The position numbers and the translations under genes are program-made. The notes under the pieces are model-generated. The model saw only the letters and a list, made by a program, of their open reading frames with translations, did no database searches and was not told the origin of the DNA. Shown in pieces: positions 55,088 to 63,263 of a stretch of 64,000 nucleotides of DNA (positions are counted from its first letter, which is position 1; the number at the start of each line of letters is the position of its first letter). Source of the stretch: Bifidobacterium sp. WK012_4_13 (GTDB taxonomy: Bacteria; Actinomycetota; Actinomycetes; Actinomycetales; Bifidobacteriaceae); NCBI RefSeq assembly GCF_041080835.1, contig NZ_CP129683.1:2232001-2296000 (forward strand), read 5' to 3'.

Positions 55088-56368
55088 ATGGATGTGATGA
55101 GACTTACCGGCATCAGACCGGAGCGGCGAGGTGGTGGCTCGACATACGATGGGCCTGATTCCTCCAGCGTCAGCTCCGGCCTTCGGAAGCCTTATGCCTC
55201 TGGTGCCGATCGCCGCAATGAGGTGAGCGTCGATATCGTCGCCTACTGCGACCTCCATCAGGCCGGTGTGTCCGCTGACATTACGCAGACCGTGGACTAT
55301 GAGCAGCTGGCGCATCGTGCGGCGTCCGTCATCGAAAGCGAGGGCAATGGTCTGCTCGAGGCTCTGGCATATGCAGTAGCTCAGTCGGTCCTGCTTTCTC
55401 ACCGCATTTCGCTTGTGGAGGTCACGGCGCACAGGGTACGTTGCATTCGGGGGGTTCATGTCGATGATGTCTCGGTCACGATTCAGTGTGGTTCGAGTCG
55501 CGAAGACTCGTTGAAACACGTCGATGACGCTCAATCATCAGAAGACGTGAACGGGATGACAGGGCATTCCCCGGCACAAACGAGACAATCAACGGAGGAA
55601 TGCCGGACGGTACCTATGTTGAAATCCACGTTGAAATCCGCGTTGGAACCTCACGTGGAACATACCGTGGAATCCGCGTCTGGACTCACAGCGGGGTCAG
55701 CGGCTGCGGCTTCCTCGCATCGCTCGACTGACTCGGATTCCGCCGTGGGCCGGGATGGCAGGTCCGTGCACACGAGGCAGGCGGTGATCGCCTTGCAGAC
55801 CCCTGTGGCGCCGAACGGTGCGGACGAGGCTCAGCACGCTCTGCGAATGGCAGTGGTGGGAATCGATAGCGTTCCGGGAAACCAGGTGCTCGGCATCTCT
55901 CCTCTGTATAGGTGCATCGCAGTCACTCAGATGGATTCGTTCCATGCGGTGGTGATGGTCGAGACGACGCTGGACGATGCCGGCATTCACTCATCGCTGG
56001 CCTTGCTGCAGTCCTCCCACCTGCGAGGTGGGCGATCGGCCGGGGATGTCTCACAGACTCGACATGGGATCCGCGCGACCTTGCTTGATCTTCGGTCAAG
56101 GAACCATGGTGTCGGGTCGGATGCTTCGTCACCCAGTGGCGACTTTGCCGAAAACGTTGGGCTTTCCGAACATGCTGAGTCTTCCGAACACGCCGGTTTT
56201 GCCGAACATGCTGAGATTCTTGCACCGTGGAATGACTTGAATGCATCGATCCGGCGGCCTGATTCGATCGAGATCGGCACCATGCTCAAGGATATGTTGC
56301 GCGATGCCCCGAACAGGCGCAATATCAATAAAGTCTCGGATACCTGGATTCTCGGAGGTGCAGTATGA
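55088..56368 (+). CDS. folB: Degraded dihydroneopterin aldolase-HPPK (FolB-FolK) fusion
   Basis: 426 residues. Residues 1-115 follow FolB (DVMRLTGI ... VDIVAYCDLHQAG ... VDYEQLAHRAASV ... LLEALAYAVAQSVL ... EVTAHR). The usual G-H-H-G-x-x-x-x-E-R segment is replaced by RGGGSTYDGPDSS, and the C-terminal Lys-Pro after the HK position is missing. Residues about 230-415 resemble FolK (ISPLYRC, FHAVVMVETTL, ILAPWNDL). However, the GSNLGD start is PVAPNGADEA, and the catalytic R-T-L-D-L-D-L is RATLLDLRS, with one Asp lost. The HPR block is a SEHAE-type repeat. Between the two domains lie short codon repeats (about 55618-55680). The gene is therefore probably non-functional in folate synthesis. folE and folP are absent from their usual place after ftsH. 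Confidence 0.65.
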   Translation: MDVMRLTGIRPERRGGGSTYDGPDSSSVSSGLRKPYASGADRRNEVSVDIVAYCDLHQAGVSADITQTVDYEQLAHRAASVIESEGNGLLEALAYAVAQSVLLSHRISLVEVTAHRVRCIRGVHVDDVSVTIQCGSSREDSLKHVDDAQSSEDVNGMTGHSPAQTRQSTEECRTVPMLKSTLKSALEPHVEHTVESASGLTAGSAAAASSHRSTDSDSAVGRDGRSVHTRQAVIALQTPVAPNGADEAQHALRMAVVGIDSVPGNQVLGISPLYRCIAVTQMDSFHAVVMVETTLDDAGIHSSLALLQSSHLRGGRSAGDVSQTRHGIRATLLDLRSRNHGVGSDASSPSGDFAENVGLSEHAESSEHAGFAEHAEILAPWNDLNASIRRPDSIEIGTMLKDMLRDAPNRRNINKVSDTWILGGAV

Positions 56369-56904
56369 AGGCCAGACGCACGCCGTGGTGGTATTATCTC
56401 GTGGCCATCGTCATTGGCGCGGCGGCAGGGTTTGCAGTCACCGCTCTGACCGTGTCCAGCGAGTTCTCGATGATGGGCGCTCCCTGGGTGGTGCCTGTGC
56501 TGCTCGTCGCGCTTGGCATCTATGTGTTCTTCGAGGCATATCAGGTTCATCTCTATGTCAAGGGCGACCGTGATGATATCGATCCGATCAGGGCGGTGAA
56601 CACTCTGGTCATCTCCAAGGCATTGGCCTTGGCAGGGGCTGCACTGGCTGGTTGGTATGGCATGCAGCTGGTCATGAGTCTGTCCCATGCAGAGGCCCAG
56701 TACTACCGTACGGTGATAATCGAATGTGCGATATGCACTGTGGTCTCGATCGCTGACATGGTAGTCGGCATCATCAGCGAATGGCTGTGTCAGCTCCCGC
56801 CGAGAGAGGGGCCGGAGCATCCGAAGACCATGGAACGCGAACGCAAACGCAAGCTGGCGCAGTCGCGTGCAAACAAGACATACAACAAGCTGCACAGAAG
56901 CTGA
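56365..56904 (+). CDS. DUF3180 membrane protein
   Basis: 179 residues; the ATG overlaps the previous stop by four bases. Four hydrophobic segments are visible (about 10-30, 40-60, 85-105, 115-140) and a basic C-terminal tail (MERERKRKLAQSR). DUF3180 proteins follow folK in many actinobacteria; the function is unknown. Its retention beside a degraded folBK gene suggests a role independent of folate. Confidence 0.85.
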   Translation: MKARRTPWWYYLVAIVIGAAAGFAVTALTVSSEFSMMGAPWVVPVLLVALGIYVFFEAYQVHLYVKGDRDDIDPIRAVNTLVISKALALAGAALAGWYGMQLVMSLSHAEAQYYRTVIIECAICTVVSIADMVVGIISEWLCQLPPREGPEHPKTMERERKRKLAQSRANKTYNKLHRS

Positions 56905-57138
56905 TTCGTTGGTGAGACCGTCTGCATGCGCTCTGCGAGGAGATGGAATTCGACGTGGCCGTCTCTTGCTGGGTGTGCGTCCCACATTCGGACGAGTTAT
57001 CGAATCTGTGAGCTTGAGGACTGTCGATGAACCGGCATGCCGGTGTGCGACATTCCTGCGCTGAAAGTTCTGCCGCTTTGGTAGTATGAGAAAGTTGCCA
57101 TGCGCAGGCGTGCTTGTGATGCATGTGTTCTTGGCACA

Positions 57139-57212
57139 GGGGGGCCTTAGCTCAGTCGGTTAGAGCAAACGACTCATAATCGTTCGGTCCAGGGTTCAAG
57201 CCCCTGAGGCCC
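57139..57212 (+). tRNA. tRNA with CAU anticodon (elongator Met or Ile2)
   Basis: A 74-base cloverleaf: acceptor GGGGCCT/AGGCCCC, D stem GCTC/GAGC, anticodon stem AACGA/TCGTT with loop CTCATAA, T stem CAGGG/CCCTG with TTCAAGC, and discriminator A. CCA is not encoded. The 1:72 pair is Watson-Crick and the anticodon stem lacks three G:C pairs, so it is not the initiator. Met and Ile2 (the TilS substrate) cannot be separated safely by eye. Confidence 0.92.
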
Positions 57213-57240
57213 CACCCGTGAAATCCCAGTTGGGAGTAAG

Positions 57241-57272
57241 AATGGTCGGAGGTCGCAAGACTCCCGGCCATT
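57241..57272 (+). terminator. Hairpin downstream of the tRNA
   Basis: AATGGTCGGAGGTC and GACTCCCGGCCATT pair over 14 positions with one mismatch around a GCAA tetraloop. There is no T-run. It may protect or end the tRNA transcript. Confidence 0.55.
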
Positions 57273-57433
57273 CAGACGATTGATGCGTTAACGATCGGCA
57301 ACGCGGAACACTACGATCCTTGCTTAATTCACGATGCTTTTTAACACGCATTCCCTTCTTAACTCATAATCCTGAATCTTTCGATACGAACTGATATCCT
57401 CGTGCTGTTGGTTCTAAAGAAAGAGGTACAACA

Positions 57434-58702
57434 ATGTCGTTGAAAAAACAGACCAATGCCGAGGCATACAGGCTTGGGACCGAAGAGAACCGTGAATTCC
57501 TGCGCAATGTGCGCGAGGATCTTTTCGGATTCGGACATGACTTTCCCGCCCCGCAGGGAGGGGCATACTGGCTTGACGATGTGGGGAATCCAGATCCAAG
57601 CGAAGGAATTCAGACGTGGATCACGTGCCGCATGGCGCATGTGTATGCCCTTGGGGTCATCGCCGGTCATGAGGGTTCCACGGAGCTTGTGGATGCGGCG
57701 TTGAAGGGCTTGACGGGAATCCTGCATGACGATGCCAACGGAGGCTGGTACCCATCGGTCTCACAGGACGGAGTTCCCGAATCTGGAAAGATCTGCTACA
57801 CGCATGCTTTCGTGATGCTGGCAGGTGCATCCGCCACGCTGATCGGTCGACCCGGGGCGAAGGAGCTCCTTGATGAGGCGACCGGCACATTCATGGAACG
57901 ATTCTGGGACGAGAAGGAAGGTCTCGCAGTCGATACATGGAACACCGAATTCACCAAGCTTGATTCATACCGTGGCGTGAATGCCAACATGCATACCACG
58001 GAGGCGTTCCTTGCACTGGCCGATGTGCTTGAGGACGAGATATGGCGCAAGCGTGCGGGCCGCATCGTGGCCCACGTCGTTGCATGGTCAGAGCATAACG
58101 ATTGGCGGATTCCGGAGCATTTCGAATCCGACTGGACTCCCGATCTCGAATACAATGCCGACAAGAAGGACGACCAGTTCAAGCCCTATGGCGCGACGCC
58201 CGGCCATGGCATCGAATGGGCGAGGCTGATCTCACAGTATGCCTTGAGCGATTCCACCATCGATGGGGCCTACAGACAGCGCCTTATCGATGCGGCGAAG
58301 CACCTGTTCAGACGCGCCGTCGAGGATGGCTGGGCGACGACTCCAGGTAACTGGCCTGGACTTGCCTATACCACCGACTGGAGTGGCAGGCCCGTCGTCA
58401 CCGACAGGATGCATTGGACGCTCGCGGAAGGTGTGAACACGGCGGCGACCCTGTCTTCGTTGGATGACGACGCGGACTTCGCAGCATGGTATTCGCGATT
58501 TTGGGCCTACATCGACGAATATCTCATCGATCATGAACATGGATCGTGGTTCCATCAGCTGGATTGTGAGAACAGAGTCATTGGCACGGTCTGGCCAGGG
58601 AAGTCGGATCTGTATCATGCCCTGCAATGCACCCTTATTCCATATCTGGAGCCCTCCGTCTCGGTGGCTCCTGCCTTCAAGGCGTATCAGGAGCGAATCT
58701 AG
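57434..58702 (+). CDS. AGE-family sugar isomerase/epimerase (mannose isomerase-like)
   Basis: 422 residues, ATG 57434 behind AAAGAGG. An (alpha/alpha)6-barrel protein of the N-acylglucosamine 2-epimerase superfamily. Key parts: WLDDVG near residue 45, WITCRMAHVYALGV (about 57-70), the conserved RGVNANMHTTEAFLALADV with its catalytic-type His (about 180-198), PGHGIEWARLI with a second His (about 258), and HGSWFHQLD with a third (about 375). This pattern is closest to D-mannose isomerases of the AGE family, which interconvert mannose and fructose. A cellobiose 2-epimerase is the main alternative. It has its own transcript, flanked by a tRNA and a terminator. Confidence 0.82.
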   Translation: MSLKKQTNAEAYRLGTEENREFLRNVREDLFGFGHDFPAPQGGAYWLDDVGNPDPSEGIQTWITCRMAHVYALGVIAGHEGSTELVDAALKGLTGILHDDANGGWYPSVSQDGVPESGKICYTHAFVMLAGASATLIGRPGAKELLDEATGTFMERFWDEKEGLAVDTWNTEFTKLDSYRGVNANMHTTEAFLALADVLEDEIWRKRAGRIVAHVVAWSEHNDWRIPEHFESDWTPDLEYNADKKDDQFKPYGATPGHGIEWARLISQYALSDSTIDGAYRQRLIDAAKHLFRRAVEDGWATTPGNWPGLAYTTDWSGRPVVTDRMHWTLAEGVNTAATLSSLDDDADFAAWYSRFWAYIDEYLIDHEHGSWFHQLDCENRVIGTVWPGKSDLYHALQCTLIPYLEPSVSVAPAFKAYQERI

Positions 58703-58807
58703 GCGTGAATCGCCGATGGAGTGCAGGCTCGTCGCAATCGTATGCTTGGCAGACCTGACGACGCCCCGCACCGTACGATTCAGATGGGCTGCAAGCCTGC
58801 AGCAATG

Positions 58808-58837
58808 TGCCGGCATCGAGTATGTTCGATGCCGGCA
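58808..58837. terminator. Bidirectional terminator between convergent genes
   Basis: A perfect 12-bp stem TGCCGGCATCGA (58808-58819) with its complement (58826-58837) and a 6-base loop, between the isomerase and glycerate kinase genes, which converge here. Confidence 0.75.
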
Positions 58838-58907
58838 TTCTGTTTGATTCCATAGGCACCGTCAGTGTCTCGTTCGATCCGCGCCGCTGCCCGAACTGTC
58901 GCGAATG

Positions 58908-60113
58908 CTATAGGGTTGCGTCATGCGGGTCGGTGATCTCGCCGGACTTGCTTGCTGATACCGCCGAGACCAGGCCGGCTATCGAGAAGCATGTGGATTC
59001 GATGTTGGCCCGTGCATCGGCCAGCAGCGTGGGCAGCGTCGCCGCACCGGGTGCGATTGCGAATGTGGCGACTATTCCAGCGGATCGAAGATCCTTTCGC
59101 TCGTCGGCGCTGAGCTTGATGGTCCCTCCGACAGCAATCGTCGGCTTGCCGCAGGATCGTGCCAGACGAGCGATTCCGCTGGGAACCTTGCCATGGGATG
59201 TCTGCCCGTCGATCGAACCTTCGCCGGTTATGACGATGTCGGCCCAATCGCATCCCTCCTCGCCATGGACCAGTTCGAGCACCAGATCGATGCCTGGAAC
59301 GGCGTGCGCGTTGAAGAGCCCGAGCAGACCCGCACCGGAGCCTCCTGCGGCTCCCGCGCCTGGGGCATCCTGCACATCACGGCCATTGAGACGCCCGATG
59401 GCATCGGCGAATGCAGTCAGAGCCGAGTCAAGCTCCCTGACCTGGCTGGGCGAGGCTCCCTTCTGAGGGCCGAATATCTGAGCGGCACCATTGCTGCCAT
59501 GCAGTGGATTTGTGACATCGCTCGCCATGATGATAGGAATTGACGCTGCGCGCGCATCGGCATCCTGCGCAGCGATATGGTCAAGCTGGTTCAATGCGCC
59601 ACCGCCCTCGGGTATGTCGCTGCCGTGGGCGTCGAGAAAGCGGAAGCCGCATGCCCGTGCCAGGCCACTTCCACCGTCTGTGGTTGCGCTGCCACCAAGG
59701 CCGAGCACGATGCGGTCCGCTCCCGCGCCGATCGCATCCATGATGAGTTCGCCGGTGCCAAAGGTCGAAGCGAGGGTCGCCCTGCGCTCGTCAGGGGCAA
59801 TGAGCTCGATGCCGCTTGCCGCAGCCAGCTCGATCACTGCTGTGCGAAGCTGCTTCGTGCCCGGCTGAGGGCCGAGGAACCCATATGTGGCGGTGATTGG
59901 TCTGCCGAGTGCGTCATGGGCCTGAGCCGTGCGAAGCGAACCATTCGTCGCGTTCACCAATGCAAGCGTCAGCCCCTCGCCTCCATCGGAAAGAGGCAGC
60001 AGCCTGGTTTGCGCGCAAGGGTCGCTGGCGACGATGCCGCGCTGCATCGCCAACGCGACTTCGGTGGCGTCGGCGGATTCCTTGAATGAATCAGGAGCAA
60101 GAAGATAGCGCAT
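58908..60113 (-). CDS. Glycerate kinase
   Basis: 401 residues from ATG 60113. Typical GarK/GlxK-family protein: MRYLLAPDSFKESADATEVA at the N terminus, LPLSDGGEGLT (about 42-52), LGLGGSATTDGGSG (about 135-148), MASDVTNPL, and GEGSIDGQTSHGKVP. It phosphorylates D-glycerate with ATP, feeding lower glycolysis. Length is normal to slightly long because of an Ala/Gly insert (DAPGAGAAGGSGAG). Confidence 0.92.
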   Translation of the reverse strand: MRYLLAPDSFKESADATEVALAMQRGIVASDPCAQTRLLPLSDGGEGLTLALVNATNGSLRTAQAHDALGRPITATYGFLGPQPGTKQLRTAVIELAAASGIELIAPDERRATLASTFGTGELIMDAIGAGADRIVLGLGGSATTDGGSGLARACGFRFLDAHGSDIPEGGGALNQLDHIAAQDADARAASIPIIMASDVTNPLHGSNGAAQIFGPQKGASPSQVRELDSALTAFADAIGRLNGRDVQDAPGAGAAGGSGAGLLGLFNAHAVPGIDLVLELVHGEEGCDWADIVITGEGSIDGQTSHGKVPSGIARLARSCGKPTIAVGGTIKLSADERKDLRSAGIVATFAIAPGAATLPTLLADARANIESTCFSIAGLVSAVSASKSGEITDPHDATL

Positions 60114-60376
60114 GGTCGTCCTTAACTAAGGTGAAAGCATCGTATGCCCAGCATAGTGGCACACGTCAATGATATGGCTGGAACGGGCCATCTCCGTGGC
60201 TGGGGCCGAATCACTGTGCAACCGCAAAATCACGGTGTAACTGTCGATCTCATGGTCCCTCGTGACGCGCCGATCTCTGCGAAGGTCTTCGGATGGATTC
60301 GGCGGCATTGAGATGAGAGTTTCCATGCCGAATACCGATCAGGGACACTTGTGGAATCATTCGAGACACGGGTTCT

Positions 60377-60414
60377 GTCAATCGTTTGACGTAAAACGAT
60401 TGACGTACTATTGT
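60377..60414 (+). promoter_or_regulatory. Promoter overlapped by an 11-bp inverted-repeat operator
   Basis: GTCAATCGTTT (60377-60387) and AAACGATTGAC (60394-60404) are perfect inverse copies, 6 bases apart. TTGACG (60386-60391), a 17-base spacer, then TATTGT (60409-60414) gives a promoter covered by the dyad, about 130 bases before the binding-protein ATG. A LacI- or GntR-type sugar repressor is expected; its gene is not in the window. The rest of 60114-60545 contains no credible gene. Confidence 0.6.
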
Positions 60415-60545
60415 GAATGATGCATCCCGGCATTGAGGCTATCGGACTCTCAGAACGTCGCGAGTTCGTCAGGGAAGCAAGGGGCTTGTCGCATCGGAGA
60501 AGGCGATGTGGCAGACGAAGATGCATAGATGAAAGGAACAAGATT

Positions 60546-62153
60546 ATGGCACGACGAGGTGCTCGGCAACGGATACTGGCATTTGTATCTGCTGCAGCGG
60601 CAATGACGATGGCATTATCAGGCTGTGGAAATTCGAGTAACAGCACTGCGACTGTTGACGCGAATGGAAAGCCAATAGTCAAGATTCTTATAACAAGGTA
60701 TTCGACCGATGTCGCGATGAAGACGATGGGCTGGACCAAGGACATCGAGGCTGCCTGCGATTGCACGATCAAGTGGGACGATGTCGCGGATTCCTCATGG
60801 AGCCAGCAGAAGTCGGCGGTTCTCGCTTCCGGGGACGTCCCAGACGTGTCGATCTTCACCTTCGACCCGACGGATGCCGCCCAGTATTCATACTTCGAGG
60901 ATCTTTCCAAGCACATGTCCGCCATGCCGAATGTCAAGAAATTCTTCGAGACGCAGCCAAGCGCGAAGAAAATGGTCGCCGACAAGAACGGCCAGGTCTA
61001 CGTTCTGCCATCGGATCGCGGCGAAACCTACCGCGTCTCGTCAAACCACATGTTCATCAACAAGACGTGGCTCGACAAGCTTGGTCTGAAGATGCCGACG
61101 ACATGGGACGAGCTGACCAAGGTGCTCGAGGCGTTCAAGACCGAGGATCCGAATGGGAATGGCAAGGCCGATGAAGTCGCCTTCAACATGCGTCGAATCG
61201 ACACCACCGGCTTCACGCTGTGGAATCCCTTCGTGCTTCTGAATTCTCTTGGCATCACGACCAGCTTCGCCGGCACATCGCCGTCGTTCCAAGGAATCTA
61301 TGTGAAGAACGGCAAGGTCGGGAACTTCCTGGTCAGCGATGAATACAAGCAGGTCGTCGAATATCTCCACAGCCTGATGCAGAAGGGTCTGATTCCTGCA
61401 GATGCGCTCACCAGAGAGGACTCTGCGATAACCGCCGACACCGTAAGCGACGGAAAGACCGCGAAGAGTGGCATGATCGTCGGTTGGTCCAAGACGGACT
61501 TTGGCACGCTCGCCGATCAATATGTCGCGCTGCCGTCGCTGAAGGCGACGGCATCTGAATCTTCTTCGGATGTCACCTGGGACTCTTCGCAGGAACTGAC
61601 TGAGCTGCAGAACCATGCGATTGCCGTTTCAAAGAACGCGCCGAACAAATCCGCGATCTACAAGGTCGTCAACGCACTGTATAGCAAGAAGATCTCGGTG
61701 GAGCAGTACTACGGCGACATTCCGGACGATGTGACCCAATCCGGCAGCACCTTCACCGTGAGCGACCGCTGTGCGGATTCAACCACCAAGAACCCCTGCA
61801 AGGCGACCGCCGACCGTTTCGCCGGATGGATTCCCGATACCGCGACGATCAAGAACGACAAGGCGGGAGAGGCTCTTCGCGAGGCTGACACGGCCTATGA
61901 TTCGGCATACAAGAACGTCGACACGACGAAGGACGTCATGCCGATCTATGTGCGACCGGATGCCGACGACCAGACGACCATCACGAACAACAACACCGCT
62001 GTCATGAACTATGCCCTTACCAAGACCGCGACCTGGATACAGAAGGGTGGCATCGAATCTGACTGGAGCGCATATGTCTCGAAGCTCAACAGCGTCGGAC
62101 TCAAGCAGAACGTGCAGCTCTGGCAGAAATACTACAACCAGTACACCAAGTAG
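60546..62153 (+). CDS. ABC transporter substrate-binding lipoprotein (LplA/YtcQ-type)
   Basis: 535 residues from ATG 60546 with AAAGGA upstream; an open frame extends to 60417 but the lipoprotein signal fixes the start. Lipobox LSGC, Cys at residue 27. The large size and the FEDLSKHMSAMPNVKKFF, VYVLPSDRG and EDPNGNGKADE features match the long binding proteins that work with LplB/YtcP-type permeases, often for complex or charged oligosaccharides. The ligand is unknown. Confidence 0.88.
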   Translation: MARRGARQRILAFVSAAAAMTMALSGCGNSSNSTATVDANGKPIVKILITRYSTDVAMKTMGWTKDIEAACDCTIKWDDVADSSWSQQKSAVLASGDVPDVSIFTFDPTDAAQYSYFEDLSKHMSAMPNVKKFFETQPSAKKMVADKNGQVYVLPSDRGETYRVSSNHMFINKTWLDKLGLKMPTTWDELTKVLEAFKTEDPNGNGKADEVAFNMRRIDTTGFTLWNPFVLLNSLGITTSFAGTSPSFQGIYVKNGKVGNFLVSDEYKQVVEYLHSLMQKGLIPADALTREDSAITADTVSDGKTAKSGMIVGWSKTDFGTLADQYVALPSLKATASESSSDVTWDSSQELTELQNHAIAVSKNAPNKSAIYKVVNALYSKKISVEQYYGDIPDDVTQSGSTFTVSDRCADSTTKNPCKATADRFAGWIPDTATIKNDKAGEALREADTAYDSAYKNVDTTKDVMPIYVRPDADDQTTITNNNTAVMNYALTKTATWIQKGGIESDWSAYVSKLNSVGLKQNVQLWQKYYNQYTK

Positions 62154-62192
62154 CAGCCTCGGTTAGAACACGATCATCGGAAGGGAAGCGCA

Positions 62193-63251
62193 ATGAGTGC
62201 AAGCGCAACTGTTGCCAGCGTATCCGCTGGGCAGACACAGGTAAATCCTGGACTGCAGAATGAAACACAAATCGTTCCAGTGGCGGCAACGGCCGAATCC
62301 AGAAAACGGACCCGCAGACCCCGTCGAACGGATCCGGGATACCGCAGGAATGCTGGGCCTTTCGCGAGATTGGCCGAACACTTCAGGCGCTATTGGCAGC
62401 TGTGGCTTATGGTCACGCCTGCAATCTGCTTCATCGGGCTCTTCGCCTATGTCCCCATGTATGGCGTTCAGCTCGCCTTCCGAGATTTCGTACCCAGCAA
62501 GGGCCTCGCAGGAGGCCCTTGGGTGGGGCTGAAGTATTTCAGGCAGTTCCTGGAATCTCCGATGTTCGGCAACATCATGAAGAACACGATTTCCATCAGT
62601 CTGTGGACCATGGTGATGGGTTTCATAGCGCCGATCATCCTCGCACTGCTCATCAACCAGATCGGCAGCAAGAAGATCAAGGGATTCGTCCAGACGATCA
62701 CCTACATGCCGCATTTCATCTCGACCGTGGTGATCGTGGCGATGATCAGCATTTTCCTTACACCGGACACGGGTCTGCTGGGAAGATTCTTTGGAGACAC
62801 AAGCCTGCTCGGCAATCCGGACCTGTTCACGCCGATCTATTGGATTTCCGAGGTCTGGCAGCACGTCGGCTGGAATTCGATAATCTATCTGGCGGCATTG
62901 TCAAGCGTCGACACCTCTCTCTACGAGGCGGCCAAGGTCGATGGCGCCCGCAGGATGCAGCTGATACGCTACGTCGATTTTCCAACGATCATGCCAACCT
63001 GCGGCATTCTCCTGATCCTGAACATGGGAAGCATCCTCAACGTTGGATTCGAGAAGGTTTTCCTGATGCAGAACGCCTTGAACCTATCCGCATCCGAGGT
63101 CATTTCGACCTATACCTACAAGATCGGCATCGTCTCGAATCAGTTCTCGTATTCGACGGCCATAGGTCTGTTCAACACGTTAATCAATTTCGTATTCCTC
63201 GTCATCGCCAACGCGATTTCGAAGAGGGTTTCCGAAACCAGCATCTTCTAA
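62193..63251 (+). CDS. ABC transporter permease (LplB/YteP type)
   Basis: 352 residues from ATG 62193 behind GGAAG. The first 65 residues are polar and basic. Six helices follow, starting LWLMVTPAICFIGLFAYVPMYGVQLAF. The EAA loop reads YEAAKVDGARRMQLIRYVDFP (about 248-268). It forms a heterodimer with the next permease. No ATPase gene is seen before the edge. Confidence 0.9.
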   Translation: MSASATVASVSAGQTQVNPGLQNETQIVPVAATAESRKRTRRPRRTDPGYRRNAGPFARLAEHFRRYWQLWLMVTPAICFIGLFAYVPMYGVQLAFRDFVPSKGLAGGPWVGLKYFRQFLESPMFGNIMKNTISISLWTMVMGFIAPIILALLINQIGSKKIKGFVQTITYMPHFISTVVIVAMISIFLTPDTGLLGRFFGDTSLLGNPDLFTPIYWISEVWQHVGWNSIIYLAALSSVDTSLYEAAKVDGARRMQLIRYVDFPTIMPTCGILLILNMGSILNVGFEKVFLMQNALNLSASEVISTYTYKIGIVSNQFSYSTAIGLFNTLINFVFLVIANAISKRVSETSIF

Positions 63252-63263
63252 AGGGGAATGGAT

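Noticed and set aside
60126..60326. Small frame upstream of the glycerate kinase
   Set aside because: No ribosome-binding site or recognisable content; lies in a promoter-type spacer.
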